A DNA stretch of 55,296 nucleotides from Thermoplasmata archaeon (GTDB lineage Archaea; Thermoplasmatota; E2; DHVEG-1). The stretch's first letter is position 1, and every line of letters starts with the position of its first letter. This document shows positions 15,880 through 24,378 of this stretch, one piece after another. Position numbers and translations under genes: made by a program. The notes beneath the pieces are model-generated. The model did not search any database. It saw nothing but the letters and a program-made list of their open reading frames with translations, and was not told the origin of the DNA. The DNA lies in NCBI GenBank assembly GCA_020054495.1, contig JAHWGK010000013.1:1-55296 (forward strand), read 5' to 3'.

Positions 15880-18800
15880 ATGAAAAAAAGTTTTGTTTTT
15901 AGGAAAGGACTTGTAATAGGAATAATATTGTTATTTATTGGAGCTAGTATTTTACCAAATATAAGCGGGGATATAAATGATAAACTAAATTCATTATTTA
16001 ACAAAAATGATAAAAAAGAATCCCGCAGTATACTTTTTTTTGATGATTTTAATGATAATGTAAAAGATTTAAATAAATGGTCACAAATCACTGGAAATGG
16101 GAATTGGTGGGAACAGAATCAAAGGACTGAAATAAAAGTCAATGCCCCTTATAATGATGGAATAAAAAGTGTCTATGTACCAATCATAATAACTGATGAG
16201 AATTCAGTTAAAATTTCTTTTGACATGATTACACATATTGATGATTATGGTGAAGTAGGTCATTTATGGGTTTATGTTACTGATGGTACTCATTGGATTG
16301 TAGCAAGATATATGAGAAGTTCTTATGAGGGCGATGTGTGCCAGTATTATTGGTCAAATCAACAAACAGCTAGTACTATTGGAACTAGGCTTGATGGTAC
16401 ATGGAGTAATAGTATCGAAATATTTAGTGATCGTTTTCAGGTTAATATGGATACTTTTAGTAGTGGTTGGGTTTATGATTCATTTTTTTCATCAGCTACA
16501 CAAATAAGAATGTACCTTTATGTTGAAGTCAATCCTATTGGCTGTTGGTTACAAGCAGGTTATGATAATGCAAAAATCGAAATTATCGGTGAAAATGAAC
16601 CGCCTATTGCAGATTTTACATGGACTCCACAATATCCGATGCCAGGACAGACCGTAACATTTGATGCATCAGCAAGTTATGATCCCGATGGAACAATAGA
16701 ATTATATGAATGGGACTGGGATGGAGATGGAACTTATGATGAATCACATACAACTCCAACAGCACAACATTCCTGGTCTTCCTCCGGTAATTACCCTGTA
16801 ACATTAAGAGTTACAGATAACGAAGGAGCGACAGGTACAGTAACAAAAACGGTATATGTTAATACAGGAAATATACCCCCAGTTGCAGATTTCACTTGGT
16901 CACCTTTAAATCCAGAGCCTGAAGAATCCATTACTTTTGATGCTTCTGAAAGTTATGATCCCGATCCTGATGGTTATATAGATTTATATGAGTGGGACTG
17001 GGATGATGATGGAACTTATGATGATTCAACAACTGATCCAATAATAATTTTGGCAGGTGGATTTCAAGATGCTGGTTATTATCCTGTTACATTAAGAGTT
17101 ACAGATAATGATGATGATACTGATACTGAGACAAAAATTGTACATGTGATTGAAAATCAACCTCCAACCGCATATATAGATATAATTAGCCCTAATCCAG
17201 CTAGCTTAAACTCAATGGTATATTTTTCAGGACATGGTGTTGATCCTGATGGAATTATTTCTGAATATTATTGGGAGTCAAATATTGATGGATTTCTAAG
17301 TAGTTTAAGTTCATTTTCTACACCTTATTTATCTTTAGGCACTCATATTATAACATTTAAAGTCAAAGATGATGATGGTGAATGGTCTCAACCAGATACA
17401 GAAATATTAACAATTTTTGAAAATAATCCACCTAATAAACCTAGTAAACCAAGTGGTTCAACAACAGGTTATCCTGGATACACATATACATATTCAACCA
17501 TGTCAGTTGATCCAGAAGGAGATAATATAAGATATGGTTGGGATTGGAATAGTGATCTTCAAATTGATCAATGGACATCATCTTATTATCCAAGTGGAAC
17601 AACAATAAACATTGATCATTCCTTTCCAAGTGTTGATACATATTATGTATCTGTTAAAGCAGAAGATGAATATGGCAAACAAAGTTCTTTTTCAAATCCT
17701 CTAGTTGTTAACATAATTGAAACAGCAAATAATCCACCAAGTACTCCTAATCTGCCATCTGGACCAACATCAGGACTTACTGGAGTAAAATATGATTATT
17801 CAACAAGCTCTACTGATCCAGATGGAGATAAAATAAGATATGCATGGGACTGGGATGGAGACAACAAAATTGATGGCTGGACAAGTTACTACAATTCAGG
17901 AATATCAGTTACATCTTCACATTCTTGGGATTCAGCAGGTACCTATTATGTTAAAGTATTAGCTGAAGATGAAAATGGAGCTCAAAGTGGTTGGTCTTCA
18001 TCATTAAAAATAATAATTACAGGAAATCAAAAACCAAAAGCATATATTGATAAAATTGAACCAATTTATGCTACAACTGAAGAAACAATTACATTTGAAG
18101 GACACGGAGAAGATTCTGATGGAACTATTACTGAATATCGTTGGGAATCAGATATCGATGGCTTTCTTAGTAATGAAAATTCTTTTCAAATAACTGGTCT
18201 ATCACCTGGTTTACATATCATATCTTTTTGGGTAAAAGATAATGGTAATCAATGGTCAAATCCTTCTGTCTACCCGATACCTATGATAATAATAAGAGGA
18301 TTAATTTTTAGACCAAAAGAAATGACTCAATATCCAAATCTTTTTTTCCTTTGTGATTGGGGTTGGACTGAAACAGGTGTTGCAAGAGCAAGGGCTTCAT
18401 CATCTACAAGTTCTGGATGTATATCCTCAGGGTCATCTGCTTTTGCAGGTGGTAGCGATTCATGGACTTTTTTAGCAGGAGAATTTAATATTTACCAGAC
18501 GAAATCCGTGAAATTAAGCTCATTAATTTCTTCTGTTGGTGGTAAATTAAATGTTTACCCTCTTGGTTTTTCAAAAAGCCAGATGGGTATAGTATTAAGA
18601 AAAAATGTTGGAGGTTATTGGCAGACAGTTTATAGTGGTATTAATGATGTTGATCCTCAGTGGACTTGGGAGGACATACTTGGTACTCTATTATGGTTTG
18701 CGAGTTTAGGAGCACAAGGTTTACAAGGTTTTCAATATTTACAATATTTAAAATATCCATTAGATTTTGCTGAAAAAGCATTTACTGTTTATGGTGTTGC

Positions 18801-20067
18801 TGATCTAGCTTGGGCTTTAACAACTCAAGATTGTGATTATCATACTCATACATCAAATACTTTTACTTTAACACCGGGATATTATCAGATTTATTCTTAT
18901 CTTCAGTCTGATGCTCAAGGAGGTGTATTAGGATCTGGAAATGTTATTAGATTTGGACAAAATAATTATATAACTGTTCAAGAATTGACAGATAAAGATA
19001 GTAATATTTTATCCAACCCCTATAACGATTTCCAGGTAATTACTAGTTCAAAAATAGATGTTGTTATTACTGATAGTAATAATCGTTTTATAAGTAAAAA
19101 TTATTCTGAAATACCTCATGCAACATACATTGAAAAGGATATTGATTTTGATGATGAATTAAATGATTGTATATATATACCTAATCCAATAAATGGTGAA
19201 TATAAAATATCTGTAATTGCTGAACCAAATGCAAATCCTAGTGATACTTTTTCAATAATGTATACTATTGATGGAACTGACTTTGAGTATATTGCAGAGG
19301 ATATTAAAATCTCTGATATACCTAGTGATCCATATACAATTAATATTGTCTCAGAGAATTTGCCACTTGTTGAAATAACATATCCCACAGGTTTAAAAAA
19401 TTATAACGGCATTAAAAAAATTAGATGGTACGCTATAGATAATGAACAAGGGGAAGAACTTCCGATAAATATTTATTATAATGATTGCAATAGTGAGATT
19501 TGGTATCAAATAAACAAAGAACCTTTGGATAATACTGGTATATTTTATTGGGATACAACAATGGTTCCTGATGGAAAATATTTGCTGAAAATTGAAGCAA
19601 TTGATAATGATGGTAATATTGGTTATAGTATTAATGAGCAGTTTTTAATTAATAATCGTAATGGAACTGTTCCTGATAACCAGCCACCAATTAAGCCTTC
19701 AACTCCATCTGGTGAAACAAATGGTAAAGCAGGAGAGGAATATACATATTCATGTATTACAACTGATGATGAGTATGATCCTATTTATTATCTTTTTGAC
19801 TGGGATGATGATACGACTGATATAATGGGGCCAATAGAATCAGGTGAAACAGTTGAAGTCACTCATTCTTGGGGTGAAGAGGGTACTTATGAGATTAGGG
19901 TTCAAGCTACTGATATTTATGGTTTGAAGAGTGAATGGTCAGATCCACTGGTTGTTACTATGCCAAGAGACAAAGCAATCAACACACCATTCCTAAACTT
20001 CCTACAATCTCATCCTAACTTGTTCCCATTATTCCAACGAATAATGTCGCAACTGGGATTACAATAA
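15880..20067 (+). CDS. Giant secreted multi-PKD surface protein with repeated-type C-terminal tail
   Basis: The 1395-residue protein starts with a signal peptide (residues 1-30). A jelly-roll-like N-terminal domain follows (about 45-235; F-F-D-D-F-N-D opens it). Three PKD or Ig-like domains come next (about 239-328, 330-423, 427-515; E-W-D-W-D-G-D-G-T-Y motifs), two Ig-like domains opening with N-P-P-x-x-P (about 518-718), another PKD-like domain (720-805), a unique segment (806-1165) and two more Ig-like domains up to 1360. The last 35 residues (1361-1395) form a tail, M-P-R-D-K then Phe/Leu/Pro-rich, ending L-G-L-Q. It is extracellular, likely adhesive or structural. GGGAGGTAG precedes the ATG. 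Confidence 0.88.
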   Translation: MKKSFVFRKGLVIGIILLFIGASILPNISGDINDKLNSLFNKNDKKESRSILFFDDFNDNVKDLNKWSQITGNGNWWEQNQRTEIKVNAPYNDGIKSVYVPIIITDENSVKISFDMITHIDDYGEVGHLWVYVTDGTHWIVARYMRSSYEGDVCQYYWSNQQTASTIGTRLDGTWSNSIEIFSDRFQVNMDTFSSGWVYDSFFSSATQIRMYLYVEVNPIGCWLQAGYDNAKIEIIGENEPPIADFTWTPQYPMPGQTVTFDASASYDPDGTIELYEWDWDGDGTYDESHTTPTAQHSWSSSGNYPVTLRVTDNEGATGTVTKTVYVNTGNIPPVADFTWSPLNPEPEESITFDASESYDPDPDGYIDLYEWDWDDDGTYDDSTTDPIIILAGGFQDAGYYPVTLRVTDNDDDTDTETKIVHVIENQPPTAYIDIISPNPASLNSMVYFSGHGVDPDGIISEYYWESNIDGFLSSLSSFSTPYLSLGTHIITFKVKDDDGEWSQPDTEILTIFENNPPNKPSKPSGSTTGYPGYTYTYSTMSVDPEGDNIRYGWDWNSDLQIDQWTSSYYPSGTTINIDHSFPSVDTYYVSVKAEDEYGKQSSFSNPLVVNIIETANNPPSTPNLPSGPTSGLTGVKYDYSTSSTDPDGDKIRYAWDWDGDNKIDGWTSYYNSGISVTSSHSWDSAGTYYVKVLAEDENGAQSGWSSSLKIIITGNQKPKAYIDKIEPIYATTEETITFEGHGEDSDGTITEYRWESDIDGFLSNENSFQITGLSPGLHIISFWVKDNGNQWSNPSVYPIPMIIIRGLIFRPKEMTQYPNLFFLCDWGWTETGVARARASSSTSSGCISSGSSAFAGGSDSWTFLAGEFNIYQTKSVKLSSLISSVGGKLNVYPLGFSKSQMGIVLRKNVGGYWQTVYSGINDVDPQWTWEDILGTLLWFASLGAQGLQGFQYLQYLKYPLDFAEKAFTVYGVADLAWALTTQDCDYHTHTSNTFTLTPGYYQIYSYLQSDAQGGVLGSGNVIRFGQNNYITVQELTDKDSNILSNPYNDFQVITSSKIDVVITDSNNRFISKNYSEIPHATYIEKDIDFDDELNDCIYIPNPINGEYKISVIAEPNANPSDTFSIMYTIDGTDFEYIAEDIKISDIPSDPYTINIVSENLPLVEITYPTGLKNYNGIKKIRWYAIDNEQGEELPINIYYNDCNSEIWYQINKEPLDNTGIFYWDTTMVPDGKYLLKIEAIDNDGNIGYSINEQFLINNRNGTVPDNQPPIKPSTPSGETNGKAGEEYTYSCITTDDEYDPIYYLFDWDDDTTDIMGPIESGETVEVTHSWGEEGTYEIRVQATDIYGLKSEWSDPLVVTMPRDKAINTPFLNFLQSHPNLFPLFQRIMSQLGLQ
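19960..20067 (+). repeat. C-terminal tail repeat, copy A (inside PKD gene)
   Basis: This is the coding segment for the final 35 residues of the PKD protein: M-P-R-D-K, I-N-T-P-F-L-N-F-L, H-P-N-L-F-P, then Q-L-G-L-Q and stop. It is the intact reference for three orphan copies downstream, which agree in order of motifs and in much DNA, for example CTGGGATTACAA at the 3' end. Confidence 0.8.
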
Positions 20068-20076
20068 ATAAACAAT

Positions 20077-20117
<41 letters not shown>

Positions 20118-20208
20118 TTATTTATTTTTAATTAGTATATTTTTTAGTAAAATTTAAACCATGTTATCCTATATCAATATGAAGAAATAGTTTAATGGGA
20201 GGTAGAAA

Positions 20209-22614
20209 ATGAAAGCGAAAGTAATAGGTATCTTTATTTGTATGCTATTGATTGCAAGTGTACTTGTAATACCAATAAATGCTGAAAGCGAATCAAATAT
20301 TTGTAAAAATAATGAATTAATTGTTTTTTCAGAACCAATAATTCAAGAAGAAAATCAATATATTAATATAAACCTTAAAGAAGCAACAGCCTTTTTACTT
20401 AAACCAGGAAAACCAATATTACCTGTTTATAATAAAGTATTTGTATTTCCAATTGGAACAGAAATAAAAAATGTAATATGTACGCCAACTTTATTCAATC
20501 AAAAATCATTATCTAAAAAGATTCAACCTTTATTGGAACCTATTAAATTGGATAATAATGAAAATGAACTTGTAAAAAACTTTAATGAAAATTATGAAAT
20601 TAAAGATAATGAGTTTTATAATAGTATGGAATTTTATCCCGATACCTGGTTTGATTATAAAGTAGGTTGTGGTCTAAATGGAAATAATCGTGTAGTGTTT
20701 CTTACAATTAGAGTTTATCCTGTCCTTTATTCCCCAGGTCTTGATGTCATTAAATATGCAGACTCTATAAATATTAATGTTAATTATATTGAACCAGCAG
20801 AACCGTTTACCTTTCGAGATGAATATGATATGGTTGTGATAACACCTATTGAATTCTCAGTAGAAATACAACCATTGATAGATTACAAAAACCATGGAAA
20901 AGTTTCATCAAAATTAATTAATCTTGATGAAATTTACAGTGGTACATATTTTCCAGTTCAAGGTAGAGATGAACAAGAAAAAATAAAATATTTTATTAAG
21001 GATGCAATTGAAAACTGGGATATAACATATGTTTTACTTGCTGGTGGGGCAAATAAAATTCCCATAAGAATGTCATATGTTCAAGATGGTCAAGAGGAAA
21101 GCATTATTTCAGATTTATATTATGCGGATATCTATGATCAATCAAGTGCGTTTTGTAGTTGGGATTCTAATGGTAATGACATATTTGGAGAATATAATTA
21201 TCAAGGAAGAACTGATTTTGTAGATTTGTATCCTGACGTTCATCTAGGAAGACTTAATTTTAGGAGTATTAATGAAGTAAGTGGTGTAATAAATAAAATT
21301 ATTTCTTATGAATCAACTGGAGCATATATGGATAGTTGGTTTAAAAATATAGTAACATGTGGTGGGGATACATTTGACGATGGTTCCGGTTATTGCGAAG
21401 GCGAAGCTGCTAATCAGGAAGCAATAAATATATTAAGTGATTTTAATGCTGAAAAAATATGGGCAACAAATGGAAAATTAAATAACGCAGGAAATATAGA
21501 TAATGCAGTTGAAGACGGAGCTGGGTTTCTATATTTTTCAGGACATGGAACTTATGAAAATTGGGCTACGCATCCACAGAATGATTTTAACACTTGGATT
21601 CCTATTCCGATAGGCTATATTTACCTACATGCCGAACAATTGAAAAATGGAGATATGCCATCTATTGTTTATATTGGAGGTTGCTCTAATTTAAAATTTT
21701 CAGAAGATGTTTGTTTTGGATGGTCCTTTGTAAAAAATCCTTATGGCGGAGGTATAGCATGTTATGGTTACAATGCATTAGGATGGGGTTACCTGGGATC
21801 AATGTATCTACTTGGCCTTGTTGGTGGAATGGAACAAAGTTTTTTTAAAGCATACAAAATAAATAATGCTGGAACAGGTGGAGAACTTTGGAGTGAAGCA
21901 CTTAATAATTATCTAAACAATTATTTTGGTGGTAGCGCACTTGATTATAAAACTGTAGAAGAGTTAGAACCATTCTGTGATCCATCTCTTCATATTGTTA
22001 AAATATCTGATAGACCTAATACTCCTAGTAATCCTGATGGTCCCACTGATGGTGCAATAAACACAGAATATCCTTACTCAACATCTGCAACAGACCCAGA
22101 TGGTGATTTAATAAGATATTGCTTTGACTGGGGAGATGGAACAACCACATGGACAGAGTTAATGGAATCTGGAGAAGAAATATCCTTAGGTCATATATGG
22201 GACGAGCCAGGTTACTATGATATTAAAGCAAAAGTAAGAGATGAGTACGGTTTAGACAGTGAATGGTCAGAAACAATTACAATGCATATCGCAGGAGAAA
22301 TTCTTGAGATTAACAAAATTAGTAGTAGGATTTTCAAAGTAAATGCTATAATAAAAAATATTGGTGATGTTGAAGTAACAGATATTGACTGGAGTATCTC
22401 TGTTAAAGGAGGATTTTTTAATATGATGGATGTCTATACTGAAGGAAATATTGACATTACTCTTAATGTTGATGAAACAATACAGGTTACTAGTAAATAT
22501 ATTGTTGGCATAGGAAGTGTTGATATCACAGTTACAGCAAATACACCTAATTCAAATATTGCTATAAAGACAGTAAATGCCTTCGTATTAGGTCCGTTTA
22601 TTATTATCATATAA
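20209..22614 (+). CDS. Secreted gingipain-like C25 cysteine peptidase with PKD-like domain
   Basis: The 801-residue protein has a signal peptide (1-26) and a propeptide-like region to about residue 200. The C25 catalytic domain then opens with Y-D-M-V-V-I-T-P and contains the dyad H446 (F-S-G-H-G) and C492 (I-G-G-C-S). An Ig/PKD-like domain follows at about 605-695 (D-P-D-G-D-L-I-R-Y). The end is a small beta domain closing with V-L-G-P-F and an all-Ile terminus. The H-to-C spacing and order match gingipains. It probably digests extracellular protein; peptidases of this type have been reported from sediment Marine Benthic Group D archaea. GGGAGGTAG precedes the ATG by three bases. In-frame tail fragments follow its stop. 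Confidence 0.88.
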   Translation: MKAKVIGIFICMLLIASVLVIPINAESESNICKNNELIVFSEPIIQEENQYININLKEATAFLLKPGKPILPVYNKVFVFPIGTEIKNVICTPTLFNQKSLSKKIQPLLEPIKLDNNENELVKNFNENYEIKDNEFYNSMEFYPDTWFDYKVGCGLNGNNRVVFLTIRVYPVLYSPGLDVIKYADSININVNYIEPAEPFTFRDEYDMVVITPIEFSVEIQPLIDYKNHGKVSSKLINLDEIYSGTYFPVQGRDEQEKIKYFIKDAIENWDITYVLLAGGANKIPIRMSYVQDGQEESIISDLYYADIYDQSSAFCSWDSNGNDIFGEYNYQGRTDFVDLYPDVHLGRLNFRSINEVSGVINKIISYESTGAYMDSWFKNIVTCGGDTFDDGSGYCEGEAANQEAINILSDFNAEKIWATNGKLNNAGNIDNAVEDGAGFLYFSGHGTYENWATHPQNDFNTWIPIPIGYIYLHAEQLKNGDMPSIVYIGGCSNLKFSEDVCFGWSFVKNPYGGGIACYGYNALGWGYLGSMYLLGLVGGMEQSFFKAYKINNAGTGGELWSEALNNYLNNYFGGSALDYKTVEELEPFCDPSLHIVKISDRPNTPSNPDGPTDGAINTEYPYSTSATDPDGDLIRYCFDWGDGTTTWTELMESGEEISLGHIWDEPGYYDIKAKVRDEYGLDSEWSETITMHIAGEILEINKISSRIFKVNAIIKNIGDVEVTDIDWSISVKGGFFNMMDVYTEGNIDITLNVDETIQVTSKYIVGIGSVDITVTANTPNSNIAIKTVNAFVLGPFIIII

Positions 22615-22818
22615 TACATCTTTTCTCAATTTTTTTCTAAAGATAATTTTGGTGCTGAAAGTGACTGGGCAGAACTTGAGGTCACAATGCCAAGAAACAA
22701 AAATATCAACTTAAACCAACCTTTCTTGCAGTTCCTACAAAAATTCCTAACGGGTCATCCAAATATGTTCCCAATACTCCAACGACTAACCTTTTTGCGA
22801 CTGGGATTACAAAACTAA
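22615..22818 (+). pseudogene. Orphan PKD-domain end plus C-terminal tail, copy B
   Basis: Directly after the peptidase TAA, and in the same frame, the sequence encodes the end of an Ig-like domain (F-G-A-E-S-D-W-A-E-L-E-V-T) and then the tail (M-P-R-N-K from 22687, F-L-Q-F-L, G-H-P-N-M-F-P-I-L, R-L-G-L-Q-N), ending at TAA 22816-22818. There is no start codon or ribosome site. It is the 3' remnant of a lost sister gene. Confidence 0.7.
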
Positions 22819-22923
22819 AGAAACAAAGCAATACAAACTTCAACTTTCCTTAACTTCCTAACAACTAATCCATACTTGTTCCCAATACTACAAAAACTAA
22901 TATTACGACTGGGACTACAATAA
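22819..22923 (+). pseudogene. Orphan C-terminal tail, copy C
   Basis: Following copy B without a gap and still in the same frame, R-N-K-A then F-L-N-F-L, N-P-Y-L-F-P-I-L and R-L-G-L-Q are encoded, ending at TAA 22921-22923. The 3' flank CAATAAAAAAATTCT is shared with copy D. No start codon. Confidence 0.7.
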
Positions 22924-23173
22924 AAAAATTCTACCTCTTATATGATAATTCTGTCATGGGAGAAAAACTCTTCTTTTTCCATATTTTTTGAATGAAATCA
23001 ATGCATGGATTCTGGTAGTGTAAAAATTGTTTTTAGTGTTTTTATGATTGGGAGCTTTCGCCTTCGAAACTAACGAATGTTGTGGCATTCTGCATTGTGT
23101 TGTAACAAGTAGTTATCCAAGCTGCTGTTTTGTGCGATGTTTGAGATGTTATTACTTTATGTCAATGAAAAAT
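22924..23173. other. Intergenic, nothing recognised
   Basis: The stretch holds T-rich runs after tail copy C that could terminate plus-strand transcription. I see no gene, no repeat and no clear RNA. Confidence 0.4.
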
Positions 23174-23575
23174 CTATGAGAGTATATTGGATATTTCTTT
23201 AGTTGAGATTCCAAATCCAATTTCAAATAACCGTGATTCATATGTCCATAATTTACAACATCTCAATAAACATAGTGCAATAAAATCTTCATCTTTTTCA
23301 TGCCTTTTTAACAATTTCTTTGCTTTGGGTAAATATTTTTTATATTCTTCTAATCTAACAAATGTAATCCTATTAAAAATTAAGGAACTCAATACTTGGA
23401 AATCTTTTTTAGATAGATTGGATTTAGATAATATTTCCTTCTTATTATTACGAAATTCCTCCCATAGTCTTTGTGGTGCATATATTTTCAGATTGGTATT
23501 AAACACCAGCTCTATTATATCTCCTCGGGAGATCAACATCCTAAATAATACATTAGAGTCAAGCACAACTTCCAC
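23174..23575 (-). CDS. PIN-domain ribonuclease toxin (VapC-like)
   Basis: The 133-residue PIN protein shows V-L-D-S-N-V-L (D6), an acidic residue in W-E-E-F near 40 and D-E-D-F-I-A-L-C-L near 96-104. The last acidic motif, usually N-D-x-D or similar after the fourth strand, reads T-Y-E-S-R here, so the active site is slightly altered. VapC-type toxins cleave tRNA or rRNA. The start is GTG, directly abutting the antitoxin stop (TAA-GTG), which shows tight coupling. Last gene of a three-gene operon with two antitoxins. Confidence 0.85.
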   Translation of the reverse strand: MEVVLDSNVLFRMLISRGDIIELVFNTNLKIYAPQRLWEEFRNNKKEILSKSNLSKKDFQVLSSLIFNRITFVRLEEYKKYLPKAKKLLKRHEKDEDFIALCLLRCCKLWTYESRLFEIGFGISTKEISNILS

Positions 23576-23818
23576 TTATATCAGACCTTTCTTCTTTAAT
23601 CTCTTATGCATGGATAATTTCACTTTCTCGGCTAATTCCTCAGCATCTTCCTCTGTAAATTCGGACTTGGAAACTATTGCTCTAAATTTTTGTAATGCTT
23701 GCTCTTCTTCTAATTTCTTTAATGCTTCTTCTCTAGCTATTTCAGACCAATTTATCCAAGAAAGTTTGTTTATTATAGCCTTAAACTCATTGGTAATCTT
23801 CAATGTAATACTTACCAT
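23576..23818 (-). CDS. VapB-like antitoxin, 80 residues
   Basis: The N-terminal strand M-V-S-I-T-L-K-I and helix with N-W-S-E-I-A-R-E-E-A-L-K-K-L are the usual archaeal VapB-type ribbon-helix-helix start. The C-terminal helix is acidic and then basic, as expected for a toxin-wrapping tail. The ATG follows directly on the stop of a smaller RHH gene (TAG-ATG), and its stop abuts the toxin start. It should bind the operon's promoter and neutralise the PIN toxin. Confidence 0.82.
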   Translation of the reverse strand: MVSITLKITNEFKAIINKLSWINWSEIAREEALKKLEEEQALQKFRAIVSKSEFTEEDAEELAEKVKLSMHKRLKKKGLI

Positions 23819-23974
23819 CTATAATTCACCTCTCTTCCTCATTTCTTCAAACTTTAGTAAGGCCTCTGCTCTTTTCTTCAATCTAGCTTTTAATACTTCA
23901 GGCCAATTAATTTCAGGGAATTCGTCCATTCTTTTTTTTAGTTCTTTTGGTATGGATAATGTTAGTGTTGACAT
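23819..23974 (-). CDS. Second small RHH antitoxin-like protein, 51 residues
   Basis: The ORF starts at ATG 23972-23974 after a GGGAG ribosome site and encodes M-S-T-L-T-L-S-I-P-K-E-L-K-K-R-M and then E-I-N-W-P-E-V-L, the same strand/helix plan as the next gene. It ends in TAG at 23819-23821, immediately followed by the next ATG. It is thus the first gene of a tandem antitoxin-antitoxin-toxin operon. It could be a second antitoxin for the same PIN protein or the survivor of a module whose own toxin was lost. Confidence 0.75.
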   Translation of the reverse strand: MSTLTLSIPKELKKRMDEFPEINWPEVLKARLKKRAEALLKFEEMRKRGEL

Positions 23975-24010
23975 ATTATTATCTCCCAATCATCTATCAA
24001 ATATTTATAT

Positions 24011-24040
24011 ACAACATATTGTTAGTATACATTATGTTGT
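24011..24040 (-). promoter_or_regulatory. Inverted repeat upstream of the two-antitoxin/PIN operon
   Basis: ACAACATA at 24011-24018 and TATGTTGT at 24033-24040 are perfect 8-base arms, with GTATAC between them. The minus-strand TATA-like TATATAAAT (24002-24010) lies just downstream, 28 or more bases from the ATG at 23974. The placement suits an autoregulatory operator for the RHH proteins. Confidence 0.5.
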
Positions 24041-24084
24041 TAATGAATATAAAACTTGTGGTTAGGATGTAAGAATTCTTGATA

Positions 24085-24207
24085 ATACCTAGAAACAAAC
24101 CATATATCAACACGCCATTCCTAAACTTCCTCAATAACTTTCTAACTGGTCATCCAAGTTTGTTCCCGATACTACAACAGTTACTATTACGACTGGGATT
24201 ACAATAA
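24085..24207 (+). pseudogene. Orphan C-terminal tail, copy D
   Basis: The frame reads I-P-R-N-K, I-N-T-P-F-L-N-F-L, T-G-H-P-S-L-F-P-I-L and L-R-L-G-L-Q, ending at TAA 24205-24207. It has no start codon. The toxin-antitoxin operon on the opposite strand sits between it and copy C, so an insertion or rearrangement separated them. Confidence 0.7.
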
Positions 24208-24230
24208 AAAAATTCTCCTCTTCTTCTTTT

Positions 24231-24280
24231 TTTTATTTGATTGAAACTTGTTTTGTATTTATTTGTTTAATGATTTAGAG
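24231..24280 (+). promoter_or_regulatory. Conserved upstream module, copy 3 (no gene follows)
   Basis: TTATTTGATTGAAACTTGTT and the following ATTTGTTTAATGATTTAGA resemble the modules before the genes at 14431 and 15880, but here no plus-strand gene follows. The next gene is on the opposite strand. It is probably an orphan promoter left by deletion of a surface-protein gene. Confidence 0.45.
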
Positions 24281-24378
24281 GTATTACTTACCAAAACTCA
24301 ATATTTCTTTGATATTTTAGAAAAATGAAGGGGGCATTAAACACTTAACACATATTTCCAACAGAACTACTCATCTTT

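Noticed and set aside
22612..22614. Readthrough or recoding of the peptidase TAA to add the tail
   Set aside because: TAA is the least likely recoding stop, two further stops separate the tails, and the peptidase already ends in a complete domain; kept only as a minor alternative.
23187..24065. A 292-residue plus-strand open frame
   Set aside because: It is the reverse of the PIN toxin and two antitoxins, which have clear family motifs and coupled starts and stops.
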